Source: Prosthecobacter algae
Lineage (GTDB): Bacteria > Verrucomicrobiota > Verrucomicrobiia > Verrucomicrobiales > Verrucomicrobiaceae
Assembly: GCF_039542385.1 (NCBI RefSeq)
Contig: NZ_BAABIA010000005.1
Coordinates: 248,001-312,000, forward strand
DNA: 64,000 nucleotides
Direction: 5' to 3'
Both the position numbers and the translations under genes were made by a program. Positions 17,316 through 26,265 of the stretch are shown piece after piece; position 1 is the stretch's first letter; every line of letters starts with the position of its first letter. The notes beneath the pieces were generated by a model, which saw only the letters and a program-made list of their open reading frames with translations, was not told the DNA's origin and did no database searches.

Positions 17316-19943
17316 TTATGACTTTTTCTTCTTCGCCGGGGCGGCGGCCTTGGCTTTGCCGAAGCCTAACTTGTGATACCACTTCTGTGCCGCCACGGGC
17401 GTTTCCGCTGCCGGTTCGGCCGCCTTCTTGCCGGAAGACCGGCCACGGCGGGGGGCCGGGGATTCCGTTTCAGCGGGTGACTTCGATTTCGGGCTCCAGG
17501 GCTGGGCGTTTTCGGAAGCGGATGGGCCGCGCTTGCCTGTCTTTTTGGCAGGGGGCCTGCCTTGCGGAGCCTCCTCCTGGGGGCGGGAGGAGCGGCGATC
17601 CTGGCCACGGCCTTGGGATTTCGAGGGGGCCTCGTCGCGCGAGCGGCCTCCGGACCTGGAGGCTGAATCCTGACGCTGGAACTCCTGCGGACGCGATTCC
17701 TTTGAACGGGCCGGGGCGGCTTCCTCACCGCGCCGGTTCGGCTTCTGGAAATCACCCCGCGATTTGCCGGATGGCCTAACCGGAGGTTTGCCACGACGGC
17801 CTTCCTGGGAGCGACCTTCCTGCGGCTGCGAGCGTTCGCGGGTGAGTTCAAAGTCCACCTGCTTTTTAAACCGGTCCAGCTTGTAAATCTGCACCGTCAC
17901 GCGATCACCCAGCTTGATCACCCGATGGGTGTGGCGGCCGATGAGATGGTTGCGCGTGGGTTCCAGCATGTAGAAGTCATCCTGGATGGAGGACAGGGGC
18001 ACCACGCCGCTGAGGCCGAGGTCCGGCACATCCACAAAGAAACCGAAGTTCCGTGTGTCGGTGACCAGGGCGGAGTAGGCCGTGGGATTGCCAGAGGCGA
18101 GCTGCGACTCGAGGTAGGCGTAGAGCTTCACCTCTTTGCTGTCGCGTTCGGCATCGGCGGAGTTTTTCTCCGTCTCGGTGATGTGTTCGGCGATCTGTTT
18201 CAGCGCCGGGATGGGAGCCTCGACTTTGTCAAAGAGCACACGATGCACGACGAGATCCGCGTAACGGCGGATGGGGGAGGTGAAGTGGGTGTACTTCGTC
18301 TTGGCGAGGCCGTAGTGGCCCAGGGGCTCCACGGCATAACGGGCACGCATGAGGGAGCGCAGGAAGCCGATCTTCAAAGCCTGGCCGATGGGCAGAGCGC
18401 CCAGCTTGGCCAGCAGCTTTTGCACTTCCGGGCGGTGGGAAAGGTCACCGCAGGGAATGCGGTGGCTCAGCACATCTTCACGGTAGTCCTGCAGCTTCTT
18501 GTCCTTCGGCGCTTCATGGATGCGGTATACGGCGGGGCGGTTCCGCTTCATGAGGTCGGCAGCCACGGCTTCATTGGCCAGCAGCATGTATTCCTCGATG
18601 AGCTGGTGGGAGACGTCGTTTTCGATGCGCTCAATGCGCAAGACGCGACCTTGATCATCCAGGCGGATCTTGTTTTCGGGGAAGTCCAGATCCAGGGAAC
18701 CATTGTCAAAACGAGCCTTGCGGATGAGCTGCGCCATGTCATGGGCATCATGCAGCATGGACTCGATCTCGCCCTCGGGCTGGCGCTGGATGACGGCGAA
18801 GGCCTCCTTGTAGGTGAAGCGGCGCTTCGACCGGATGACGGCGGCGTAGAACTTCGTGGATATGACCTCGCCGGTTTTCGACAGGAGGAATTCCACACAT
18901 TTGGTTAACCGATCCACATCCGGCTTCAGCGAGCACAGCTCGTTGCTCAGCGCCTCAGGCAGCATGGGGATCACGCGGTCCACGAGGTAGGTCGAGTTGC
19001 CGCGCTTCTTCGCCTCCACATCCAGCGGGCTGCCGGGGCGGACGTAGTGGGAGACATCGGCGATGTGCACCCACACCTTCCACTTGCCGCCGCCCGCAGG
19101 CTGGATGCAGATGGCATCGTCAAAGTCACGCGCATCGTCCGGGTCAATCGTGATGACGTTGTGGCCGCGACAGTCCACACGCTCGGCGCTTTCTTCGGCA
19201 CTGGGCTGGTTGTCCGGGCGGGATTTGGCAATGGTGTTGGCCTCGGCCAGGACTTCCTTGGGGAAGTGCAGCGGCAGGGCGTAATGGCGCAGCACGGACA
19301 GCATGTCCACACCCTCGGCATCGGGTGCGCCCAGGACTTCGATCACTTCGCCTTCAGGCGGTGTCTGGCGGCTTTCCCAGGCGGTGATTTCCACCACCAC
19401 TTTGTCGCCCATGTTCACCTGGCGGCCCACATCGCGCGGCTCTGGCACGTAGATGTTGTGCGGGATGCGTGGATCATCCGGGATAACGTAAAGGAACTGT
19501 TTGCTGCGCTGCAGGGTGCCCACAAACTGGGTGCGCTTGCGCTCCAGGATGCGAACGACGGAGCCTGCATTGCTGTCCGGCACGCCTTTGCGCAGGCCGG
19601 TGGGTTTGATGTCGCGGCGCACCAGCACGCGGTCGCCATGCAGGGCGGTGGAGGTGGCGCTTTCAGCGATGCTGATTTCGCCGATGCCGGATTCATCCGG
19701 CTGGACAAAGCCACGCCCGCCACGGGTGATCTGGATGATGCCGGGCACGAGGTCGGCATCGCGGGATTCGATGTAGCGGTTGCCCTTGGTGCGGATGATG
19801 AGGCCTTGCTTGACGAGGCCCTCCAGCACGCCCTGCAGCTCTTGTTGTTGGCCGGGCTTCAGGCGGAGGAGGTCAATCAGCTCGGGGACGTTCGAAGGCG
19901 CGTAGTCGGCCTGCCCGAGCAGTTTCAGAATTTTCGATTCCAT
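17316..19943 (-). CDS. rnr: Ribonuclease R with long basic tail
   Basis: This is a 3'-5' exoribonuclease of the RNB family that degrades structured RNA and acts in rRNA quality control. It has 875 residues: an N-terminal winged-helix region, cold-shock domains up to about 250, the RNB catalytic domain starting at the metal-binding motif DPDDARDFDD (267-276), and an S1 RNA-binding domain near 640-720. The last 140 or so residues are a low-complexity tail rich in Arg, Lys, Ser, Pro and Gln, which ends in a lysine run. Basic tails help RNase R engage structured RNA. This one is long for the family. It is probably functional. Confidence 0.95.
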   Translation of the reverse strand: MESKILKLLGQADYAPSNVPELIDLLRLKPGQQQELQGVLEGLVKQGLIIRTKGNRYIESRDADLVPGIIQITRGGRGFVQPDESGIGEISIAESATSTALHGDRVLVRRDIKPTGLRKGVPDSNAGSVVRILERKRTQFVGTLQRSKQFLYVIPDDPRIPHNIYVPEPRDVGRQVNMGDKVVVEITAWESRQTPPEGEVIEVLGAPDAEGVDMLSVLRHYALPLHFPKEVLAEANTIAKSRPDNQPSAEESAERVDCRGHNVITIDPDDARDFDDAICIQPAGGGKWKVWVHIADVSHYVRPGSPLDVEAKKRGNSTYLVDRVIPMLPEALSNELCSLKPDVDRLTKCVEFLLSKTGEVISTKFYAAVIRSKRRFTYKEAFAVIQRQPEGEIESMLHDAHDMAQLIRKARFDNGSLDLDFPENKIRLDDQGRVLRIERIENDVSHQLIEEYMLLANEAVAADLMKRNRPAVYRIHEAPKDKKLQDYREDVLSHRIPCGDLSHRPEVQKLLAKLGALPIGQALKIGFLRSLMRARYAVEPLGHYGLAKTKYTHFTSPIRRYADLVVHRVLFDKVEAPIPALKQIAEHITETEKNSADAERDSKEVKLYAYLESQLASGNPTAYSALVTDTRNFGFFVDVPDLGLSGVVPLSSIQDDFYMLEPTRNHLIGRHTHRVIKLGDRVTVQIYKLDRFKKQVDFELTRERSQPQEGRSQEGRRGKPPVRPSGKSRGDFQKPNRRGEEAAPARSKESRPQEFQRQDSASRSGGRSRDEAPSKSQGRGQDRRSSRPQEEAPQGRPPAKKTGKRGPSASENAQPWSPKSKSPAETESPAPRRGRSSGKKAAEPAAETPVAAQKWYHKLGFGKAKAAAPAKKKKS

Positions 19944-20058
19944 AAAAGGAGGTTACACAGAAACTCCGCCGGGCGTCACCTTTGTTTGTAGGTGACAGGC
20001 GTCCAGGGCGGAAAACTCTGCGTTTGTTAATTGAGGTATCTTACGTTTGTATCACTGC

Positions 20059-20361
20059 ATGAACCCAAGAGGCATCCATTTCCAGTTTCAGGGCAAGCGC
20101 GGTCTTCCGGCCGTGTTGCCGCTGATCTTCATGGCGGTTGTCGCCATTGGGCTCATTGCATTATTTGTCTTTGTGGGCCTCGCCATAGTGGCAGTAGGCC
20201 TGGGTGTGTCTGCCTGCGCAGCACTTTATTATGCCGTTCGCCGCAGACTCACTGGTGCTAGTTATCGCTCATCTCCGCTGAATGATCAAGCACATCGTGA
20301 AAAACCCCCTCACGACGTGAAGGTGATCGAGGTGGAAGCCGTGCGCGTGGAGCGGGAGTGA
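20059..20361 (+). CDS. Small membrane protein, unknown
   Basis: This protein has about 100 residues from the ATG at 20059, and an upstream TTG at 20047 is less likely. One long hydrophobic stretch (about residues 20-60, LPLIFMAVVAIGLIALFVF and the following VVGL-rich part) could form one or two membrane helices. It is followed by a basic, hydrophilic tail ending in VEAVRVERE. The family is not recognised. It stands alone between the divergent RNase R gene and a convergent small gene. Confidence 0.6.
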   Translation: MNPRGIHFQFQGKRGLPAVLPLIFMAVVAIGLIALFVFVGLAIVAVGLGVSACAALYYAVRRRLTGASYRSSPLNDQAHREKPPHDVKVIEVEAVRVERE

Positions 20362-20370
20362 GGGGGGGGG

Positions 20371-20643
20371 TTAGGGAGCCCAAGTGGCAACTTCATCCGG
20401 CAATGGCTGGCCATAAAATCGCTGGTAAAAAAGCCGCCGCCGGGATGGCAGGTCCAATGTCGCAGGCAGACTGTTCCAAACCAGAGTACGAGAAGTTTCG
20501 AGCATCGACATTCCCATCAGAAACCGCTCTGAATCCGTCAGCGCCATGATGCGTTTAAACATCATCGCATTGATGGCAGGAGATGTATCTTTCACGGAGA
20601 AACCCGTGTCAGCATATCTGTCAGGTTCAACTTTGCTGACCAT
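20371..20643 (-). CDS. Small protein downstream of a nucleotidyltransferase gene
   Basis: The product has 90 residues from the first ATG. That start overlaps the preceding nucleotidyltransferase gene by 52 bases, so a start at a later ATG (around FKRIMALTDSERF) is possible. The central phrase ALTDSERFLMGMSMLETSRTLV resembles small proteins found next to nucleotidyltransferase genes in Cyanobacteria, Planctomycetes and Verrucomicrobia, of no assigned function. It is soluble, helical and lacks export signals. It could be the partner (for example antitoxin) of the upstream gene, which is inference. Confidence 0.6.
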   Translation of the reverse strand: MVSKVEPDRYADTGFSVKDTSPAINAMMFKRIMALTDSERFLMGMSMLETSRTLVWNSLPATLDLPSRRRLFYQRFYGQPLPDEVATWAP

Positions 20644-21134
20644 AGTTTTACATACTCCATATCACAACCTGTTGCCAGCAAGTTTTCAACGTCAGCAAGT
20701 TGCCGCTGTGAATGAGATTCTCTGGCCCATTCAAGCTTGGATAAAATCAAGTCTTCCTTACTCACCACCCAGGCCTGAAATTCGGCTACCTTGAGGCGGG
20801 CACGTCGCTCAAACTCGACCAACCGATATTCTTCGCGTTTCCGAATCATGAAATCCGCTTTTACTAGCTGAGTTTGATGGATCGCATTGAAGCTTGATTG
20901 ATTCAAAACCGCTTCTTTTGCTGCTTCGACAGACACATAATATTCAGGCCCCAAAACTTCTTCGATGCGCACGGCATCACGCAGCACAAATGCTACAACC
21001 AAATCGAGATCTCTCGTCATCCTTGGTTGGGCGTAACAGTTCAAAGCCATTGAACCTGTAAGCATGTATTCTATGCCAGCCGCTTCCAACCGGCTCACCA
21101 AATCCTTCAAAGTTTCAAGCTCGACACTCATCAT
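20592..21134 (-). CDS. Nucleotidyltransferase-fold protein (DUF6036/AbiEii-like)
   Basis: This 180-residue protein has the fold's key pattern: GSMALNCYAQPRMTRDLDLVV at about 27-47, with the glycine-serine nucleotide loop and paired aspartates. It also has the conserved later segment VVSKEDLILSKLEWARES followed by RQLADVENLL, typical of the AbiEii/DUF6036 group of stand-alone transferases that often act as toxins. The start codon overlaps the DedA stop by four bases (ATGA), so translation is coupled. With the small downstream gene it may form a toxin-antitoxin-like pair, but partner identity is unproven. Confidence 0.75.
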   Translation of the reverse strand: MMSVELETLKDLVSRLEAAGIEYMLTGSMALNCYAQPRMTRDLDLVVAFVLRDAVRIEEVLGPEYYVSVEAAKEAVLNQSSFNAIHQTQLVKADFMIRKREEYRLVEFERRARLKVAEFQAWVVSKEDLILSKLEWARESHSQRQLADVENLLATGCDMEYVKLWSAKLNLTDMLTRVSP

Positions 21135-21772
21135 TCCTTCGGCTCCTTCTTCGCTGCCAGCTTGTGCTTGAGGACTTCAATCACGATGGGCAGGACGGAG
21201 ACGAAGATGATGAGCACGAAGACGAGCTTCAGGTTATTCTTGATGATGGGGATGCTGCCGAGGAAGTAGCCAGCCAGGGTGAAGCTGAGCACCCAGATGA
21301 AACCGCCGCCGAGGCTGTAGCTGAGGAAGCGGGAGTACTGCATCTGACCGAAGCCTGCGGTGAAGGGGGCGAAGGTGCGCACGATGGGCACAAAGCGGGC
21401 GAGGATGATGGCCTTGCCGCCATGCTTGACAAAGAAGGCCTCGGTCTTGGAAAGGTAGTCCCGTTTGAACCACTTCTGCGTCACCATCCAGGTCCCGGCC
21501 TTACGGCCGATCCAGTAGTTCAGGTTGTCGCCAATGATGGCCGCCGCGATCAACAGCGGGATGATGAGCTCCAGCCGCACAAAGCCCTGCACGGACAGCG
21601 CCCCGACGGCAAACAGCAGGGAATCCCCAGGCAAAAACGGCGTGACGACCAGCCCGGTCTCGCAAAAGACGATGGCGAAGAGCAGCACGTAAATGAGCGT
21701 GCCGTAGTTCTGTGCAAACGTGAGCAGGTGCTTGTCCACGTGCAGGATGAGATCAAGGAAGTCGCCAATCAT
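21131..21772 (-). CDS. DedA-family membrane protein
   Basis: This 213-residue inner-membrane protein of the DedA (SNARE-associated/VTT) family is known in other bacteria as a lipid scramblase or flippase supporting undecaprenyl-phosphate or phospholipid recycling. Family features are ETGLVVTPFLPGDSLLF near residue 40, GDNLNYWIGRKAG near 82, and the arginine motif ARFVPIVRTFAPFTAGFGQM near 125, plus several hydrophobic segments. It starts the three-gene minus-strand operon with the nucleotidyltransferase and the small protein. Confidence 0.92.
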   Translation of the reverse strand: MIGDFLDLILHVDKHLLTFAQNYGTLIYVLLFAIVFCETGLVVTPFLPGDSLLFAVGALSVQGFVRLELIIPLLIAAAIIGDNLNYWIGRKAGTWMVTQKWFKRDYLSKTEAFFVKHGGKAIILARFVPIVRTFAPFTAGFGQMQYSRFLSYSLGGGFIWVLSFTLAGYFLGSIPIIKNNLKLVFVLIIFVSVLPIVIEVLKHKLAAKKEPKE

Positions 21773-22013
21773 GAAGCAGTGACTTTCCAGCCTCAGCGCG
21801 GCGGGGCAAACGAAATGTCAGGCAGATAAGGCCAGCCTTTAGACGGTGATGTCTGTGTGGGCCTCAAGACTTTTCCATACCCAGGCCACCTGCCCGCAGG
21901 CAGCTACTGGCCTCTCACCTCAAGGATAGGGGGCGGGGCGGCCCGATGAACGCCCCCTCCCACCGAACCGCCCTGGCAGGTTTCCCGCTTCCGGCTCTCT
22001 GGTTCGAGAAACG
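21773..22013. other. Intergenic region upstream of DedA, with a GC hairpin
   Basis: The stretch carries the probable DedA promoter on the minus strand and a GC-rich hairpin with arms agggggcg and cgccccct around 21928-21958. No open reading frame with family resemblance was found. A full copy of the 165-bp repeat follows. Confidence 0.4.
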
Positions 22014-22178
22014 AGGTAGCCCGCTCAGTCCCTTAGCGGATGGCAGTGTCGCGGGGTGACAGACCTGCGCGTGAGTGAGGATGGTTGCGCGGAGTGCCAT
22101 CGGCACGGTGAGGCCGGAAAAGGAGAGTACTAAGGGCTTCGAGGCTGCTGACCGCTCAAGGGACTGAGCGGGCTACCT
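22014..22178 (+). repeat. 165-bp hairpin-ended repeat, copy A
   Basis: The element begins with aggtagcccgctcagtccc and ends with the inverted form gggactgagcgggctacct. Each end contains its own small hairpin around the agtccct/agggact core. The interior reads through ggtgacagacctgcgc, catcggcacggtgag and ttcgaggctgctgacc, shared with the copies near 23.7, 52.1, 58.5, 58.9 and 59.2 kb. There is no open reading frame, so it is a non-autonomous, MITE-like or REP-like element. The left hairpin has one decayed base here. Confidence 0.85.
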
Positions 22179-22203
22179 TTCTGCGAAACAGCACAGACGC
22201 CCC

Positions 22204-22261
22204 CCGTTTCTCGTTTCCATTTTTCACGGGTCAGGAAAACGCAGATGGAAACGAGAAACGG
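22204..22261. repeat. Short hairpin repeat, second family, copy 1
   Basis: This is a perfect 17-base inverted repeat. The left arm at 22204-22220 begins ccgtttctcg, and the right arm at 22245-22261 begins atggaaacga. They enclose a loop containing tttttcacgggtcaggaaaa. Near-copies with the same arms lie at 52361, 57278, 58345 and 59047, always close to a copy of the 165-bp repeat. Confidence 0.8.
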
Positions 22262-22387
22262 AACTACATTTCCCCAGCAATACTGCCCCTTTTCGCCACG
22301 TCCTCTTTGCGGCTTTGTCCGCGACCCACCCGTCGCAAACGACGGCCAACCATCGCCCACCCCTGCCCACTTCCCCTTCCCCATCCC

Positions 22388-23539
22388 ATGCGCCTCCTTC
22401 CCTTTGCCCTGCTGCTGGCCCTGAGCGGCCTCGCCCATGCCCAAAAGGCCCCTTCCAAGGCCCCGGACGTCTCCAAGCTGGACCCCGCCATGGGCGTGAA
22501 CAAGAAGGCCGAGGACAACCTGGAGTGGCACGATGTGACGGCCTGGGGCGTGGAGGGCCGCATCCTGCCGGACCAGAAGCGCCTGCGCTGGTTTGACCGC
22601 CTGCCCGCCAGTGCTGAGGGCAAGGTGACGCCCGCCGTGTGGAACCTCAGCCGCGACAGCGCCGGCATGATGGTGCGCTTCAAGACCAATGCCGAGGCCA
22701 TCAGCATCCACTACAAGCTCAGCAAGGCCAACATCGGCATGCCCCACATGCCCGCCACCGGCGTCAGCGGGGTGGACCTCTACGCCCGCGATGAAAAAGA
22801 CGGCGGCAAATGGAAGTGGGTGCAGGTGACGAAACCCGCCGCCCAGGAAGTGAAGGCGGAGATCATCAAAGGCCTGGCCCCTGGCGAGCGCGAATACGCC
22901 GCCTACCTGCCCCTGTACAACGGCATCGAGTCCCTGAGCATCGGCGTGGCCAAAGGCAGCACGTTCGAGGGCCTGGCCCCGCGCACGGAAAAGCCCGTCG
23001 TCTTTTACGGCACCAGCATCACCCACGGCGCCTGCGCCAGCCGCCCCGGCATGGTGCACACCGGCATCCTGGGCCGTCGCCTGGACCGCCCCGTGGTGAA
23101 CCTGGGCTTCTCCGGCAATGGCCGCATGGATACCGCCGTGGGCGACTACCTGGTGCAACTGGACGCCGCCGTGTACGTCATTGATTGCCTGCCGAACATG
23201 CAGCCTGCGCAGGTCACGGAAAAGTGCATCCCGCTGGTGAAGCAGCTGCGCGCGGCCAAGCCTAACACGCCCATCATCCTGGTGGAGGATCGCCGCTTCA
23301 CCAATGACTGGATCACCCCGGCCAAAAAGCAGTTCCACACGGACAACCACGCCGCCCTCAAGGCCGCCTATGAAACCCTCGTCAAGGAAGGCGTGAAGGA
23401 CCTCCACTACATCCCTGGCGACAGCCTCTACGGCGACGACACCGAAGGTGCCACCGATGCCTCCCACGCCAGCGACCTGGGCTTCATGCGCCAGGCAGAC
23501 ATCTTCGAGCCCGTGATCCGCAAGGCCCTCGGCAACTGA
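22388..23539 (+). CDS. Secreted SGNH/GDSL-family hydrolase
   Basis: From the ATG at 22388 the protein has about 383 residues with a clear signal peptide (MRLLPFALLLALSGLAHA). An N-terminal beta-sandwich region typical of SGNH hydrolases in this phylum covers about 40-195. The hydrolase domain follows, with block I YGTSITHG carrying the nucleophile serine, GFSGNG (block II/III), and the catalytic Asp-His pair in DASHASD near the end. It probably removes acyl or acetyl groups from glycans outside the cytoplasm. The gene sits between repeat elements and a hairpin with T-run follows. An earlier in-frame start would place 27 basic residues before the signal peptide and is rejected. Confidence 0.85.
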   Translation: MRLLPFALLLALSGLAHAQKAPSKAPDVSKLDPAMGVNKKAEDNLEWHDVTAWGVEGRILPDQKRLRWFDRLPASAEGKVTPAVWNLSRDSAGMMVRFKTNAEAISIHYKLSKANIGMPHMPATGVSGVDLYARDEKDGGKWKWVQVTKPAAQEVKAEIIKGLAPGEREYAAYLPLYNGIESLSIGVAKGSTFEGLAPRTEKPVVFYGTSITHGACASRPGMVHTGILGRRLDRPVVNLGFSGNGRMDTAVGDYLVQLDAAVYVIDCLPNMQPAQVTEKCIPLVKQLRAAKPNTPIILVEDRRFTNDWITPAKKQFHTDNHAALKAAYETLVKEGVKDLHYIPGDSLYGDDTEGATDASHASDLGFMRQADIFEPVIRKALGN

Positions 23540-23599
23540 TCCGCCGCCCCCCTTCACCGCCGCATCACCGCCCGGCCTTCTTGTTGCAGAGATCGTTAG

Positions 23600-23616
23600 G
23601 CCGATGCGGCTTTTTT
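23600..23616 (+). terminator. Possible weak terminator after the SGNH hydrolase gene
   Basis: A short stem GCCG-atg-CGGC (23600-23610) is followed directly by six Ts, about 60 bases after the stop codon. The stem is only four pairs, so this is tentative. Confidence 0.4.
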
Positions 23617-23640
23617 GTGGCCAGCGGTGAGGCCCATTCG

Positions 23641-23816
23641 AGGTAGCCCGCTGAAAGGTAGCCCGCTCAGTCCCTGAGCGGAAGGCAGCCGCGAAGCTCC
23701 CACATTCACCTTTCCACGCTCACCGCGCCGATGGCATCCTTGCGTGCGTCTTCATTCAGGCGGATGTCTGTCACCCTTCGACCCTGCTATCCGCTCAGGG
23801 ACTGAGCGGGCTACCT
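23641..23816 (-). repeat. 165-bp hairpin-ended repeat, copy B, with an extra terminal fragment
   Basis: The full copy is 23656-23816 and lies in the opposite orientation to copy A. Its reverse complement aligns along the whole length (gggtgacagac, tgccatcggcgcggtgag, cttcgcggctgcc). Both end hairpins are intact (gctcag-tcc-ctgagc). A truncated end, aggtagcccgctga, sits immediately before it at 23641-23654, as if a second copy had been nested and lost. Confidence 0.85.
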
Positions 23817-23837
23817 TTGAGCCACTACCTCCCGGCC

Positions 23838-25769
23838 TCAGGGATTCGTCACCGCGCCGTTGCCCGTGCCTTCGCCTTCCCCGGCGTTCAGGCCTGCGAC
23901 GAGGCGCTGGATGCCGTTGCGGGCAAATTCGCTCGGCGGATAGAGACGGCGGGCCTTGAGGTACCAGGCGATGGCGGAGCCGCTCTGCTTGCGCTGCTCA
24001 TGCTGCTTGGCCTTCTCGATGGCGCTGACAAATTCGCTGGCCTTCACGCTGAGTTCGGAGCGCATCTTGGTGATCTCCGGATCGTCCGGGAACTGCTCAT
24101 ACTCGCGCTCGATCGCCTCCCAGGCGCCAAAGCTGTTGCCATTGCGCGCGGCCTCCCCGGCGGCATGGACGACCATGTTCACGCGGTTCATGTCCGTGAG
24201 CACTTTTTTCAGCTGCTCCTGCCGGACCGGGTCATTGATGGCGGAGGCCAGGTAGCGGCCCTGGTCATTGAACACCTGGCGGTAGTTCCGCTGGCTGAGT
24301 AGGCGGTCCAGATCCAGCAGGGCCTGGGCCTGCACATCGCTGTTCTGGCCGATCATGTTGGAAACTTCCCGCAGCTTCGGGTTCGTGGGCCAGATCTCCG
24401 CCGCGCCTTTCAGCTCGGCCGCCACGCCTGCCTGGTCGCCCTTCACGGCGGAGGCCCGTGCGGCAGTGAGGCGCATGTCGCTGAGCGTGCGCGCGGTTTC
24501 AATCGCGGCCAGCGGTTTGGAAAAATCAAAGTCGCGGGAGGACAGGCGCATCTTCTTCACCAGCTCTTCGGCGAGGCCAAAGTCGCGCATCTCCAGGGAG
24601 TTGATGAGCTGGTTGCCATCACGCACGTAGTCCAGCACCTTCAGCTTGGTGGGCATGGGCAGGCGGCGGATGCGCGGCAGGTATTCGCCGATGGCATAGG
24701 CCTCCATGAGGCGCTTGCTGGCGCTGTCGTAGTCCTGGCGCAGCACCAGTTGCTCAAAGGCCACCACGGCCTCGTCCACGCCCCGGATGGCCTCTGCGGA
24801 GAAGCCATCGATCAGGCTCACCGTGGGCGGCATGCCCATGCTGGCGGAGAACATTTTTTTCAGGTCGGAATTGTCGTCCAGCTGCAGCACACTGTCGCCA
24901 TCGCGGAACATGTGCGGGTACAGGCGGCAGGCGATGATGGCGTGCTCAAACCGGCGCTGCATGAACATCTGCACCATGAGGGCCTGGAACTGCGTCTTGC
25001 TGGTGACTTCCGAAAGGCCGATGGCGGTCTCGTTCAGCTTCATCCGCGCCTCGATTTCGGCGATGCTTTTGATGTATCCGGAGACGCGGCCCACCGTCAT
25101 CGAGGTGGTCTGCTGCTGCTGGGCCTGCTGTTGCTGCTGGGCCCCGTTCTTTTTCGATCCGCCGCCGGAGTTCAGGCCCGTGTTGGCGGCATCGGCCATG
25201 CCGCGTTCCGTATTCCACTCCAGGTCGCGGCGGCGTTTCAGCATGGCATCGTTGGCCTGGCGCAGGTTCGTCACCTTGCGCTGGGCCAGCCAGATGTCCC
25301 ACACGCCGTTGGCGATGGTGTTGCACAGGCCGCCGTCAATGGGGAAAGCGCCTGCCTCGGGCAGCAGCGCAAAGGCCTTGGACACATCCGGGCCGCCGGG
25401 CCGCGTGGGGGCCAGCAGGAGGGTGATCTGCGCCATCAGGTCGCGGTAGGCCTGGTCATCGGCATTGCTCGCTTCTGGGGTGGCCAGGTAGATCTCGAAC
25501 TTCGCCCGCGCGATGCGGTTGTTGTTCATGTTCCACATCTTGCCATCCCAGCTCACCGTTTCGCTGCCACCATCCACATGCGGCAGCAGGCCGCCGAAGA
25601 TGGAGTTCTGCCCCTGCCCGCCGCCGCCACCGGAGGAGGAAGAGGAGGCCGGGGGCGGTGAACTGGCCGGGGCGGCCTGGGGTGCCGGGGCAGACCCCGG
25701 AGAGGGCAGCACCTGGGCGCCTAACCACGCAGGGACACAGCAGGCCGCAGTCAAAATCAGCTTCTTCAT
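23838..25769 (-). CDS. Exported helical-repeat protein, unknown function
   Basis: This 643-residue protein has a signal peptide (cleavage after WLGA) and then a Pro/Ser/Gly-rich low-complexity stretch to about residue 60. The rest is helix-rich. A glutamine run is at about 215-225, and the C-terminal 250 residues have a TPR-like look (AAEIWPTNPKLREVS, AWEAIEREYEQFPDDPEI, AIAWYLKARRLYPP). The family is not recognised beyond verrucomicrobial exported proteins. It is transcribed with the upstream membrane-anchored gene, seven bases away, so the two probably work together at the cell envelope. Confidence 0.65.
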   Translation of the reverse strand: MKKLILTAACCVPAWLGAQVLPSPGSAPAPQAAPASSPPPASSSSSGGGGGQGQNSIFGGLLPHVDGGSETVSWDGKMWNMNNNRIARAKFEIYLATPEASNADDQAYRDLMAQITLLLAPTRPGGPDVSKAFALLPEAGAFPIDGGLCNTIANGVWDIWLAQRKVTNLRQANDAMLKRRRDLEWNTERGMADAANTGLNSGGGSKKNGAQQQQQAQQQQTTSMTVGRVSGYIKSIAEIEARMKLNETAIGLSEVTSKTQFQALMVQMFMQRRFEHAIIACRLYPHMFRDGDSVLQLDDNSDLKKMFSASMGMPPTVSLIDGFSAEAIRGVDEAVVAFEQLVLRQDYDSASKRLMEAYAIGEYLPRIRRLPMPTKLKVLDYVRDGNQLINSLEMRDFGLAEELVKKMRLSSRDFDFSKPLAAIETARTLSDMRLTAARASAVKGDQAGVAAELKGAAEIWPTNPKLREVSNMIGQNSDVQAQALLDLDRLLSQRNYRQVFNDQGRYLASAINDPVRQEQLKKVLTDMNRVNMVVHAAGEAARNGNSFGAWEAIEREYEQFPDDPEITKMRSELSVKASEFVSAIEKAKQHEQRKQSGSAIAWYLKARRLYPPSEFARNGIQRLVAGLNAGEGEGTGNGAVTNP

Positions 25770-25776
25770 AAAGGCA

Positions 25777-26175
25777 TCAGGCTTTCAGCAGTTCCAGCAC
25801 TTCCAGGACTCCGGTTTCCAAAACGCGGACCTTGAACACGTAGCGCTGGCCCCGCTGGATGTTCGTTTCCAAATTCGCCGGCACCCACACTGGCACAAAG
25901 GACCCGGCCTCCGAGACCTGCACGCTGAACAGGCGGCCATCGGCGGCGCGCCAGTTGTCCAGGCGGTCGTCCACCGTGCCTTCGATGCGGTAAGTGTTCC
26001 CGCTCAGCGCGACGGAGCTTTCCAGATACTCCTCCGTGCTCAGGGCCGTGATGCCCGTCATGGGGTCCGTGCTGCGGTTCAGCAACGCATAGCCCAGCCC
26101 GATGACGGCCCCCAGCAGCAGGAGCAGGCCGATGAGGTGGATGGGTTTGAGTCCTGATTGAGCGCGGCGTGCCAT
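25777..26175 (-). CDS. Membrane-anchored small beta-domain protein
   Basis: This is a 132-residue protein. A basic N-terminus is followed by one membrane helix (about residues 12-28, IHLIGLLLLLGAVIGLGYAL), then a periplasmic domain of about 95 residues with alternating strands (TYRIEGTVDDRL, RLFSVQVS, RYVFKVRVL). An OB-fold is plausible from the strand pattern and size but not established. It is the first gene of a two-gene unit with the exported helical-repeat protein. Confidence 0.65.
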   Translation of the reverse strand: MARRAQSGLKPIHLIGLLLLLGAVIGLGYALLNRSTDPMTGITALSTEEYLESSVALSGNTYRIEGTVDDRLDNWRAADGRLFSVQVSEAGSFVPVWVPANLETNIQRGQRYVFKVRVLETGVLEVLELLKA

Positions 26176-26265
26176 AAAAGATTGTTCGCGAGTCTAACGG
26201 TGCGCACTCTGCACGGCAACCCTGGCCGTTCTTTTTTCAGAGATCGCATTCAAAGCCACGCCGTG

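Noticed and set aside
19944-19956. A strong aaaggaggt ribosome-binding-like sequence on the plus strand
   Set aside because: It lies on the wrong strand for the RNase R gene and no plus-strand start follows within range.
22130-23557. A 475-codon frame opposite the SGNH hydrolase
   Set aside because: Antisense shadow that runs through a repeat element, with no family pattern.
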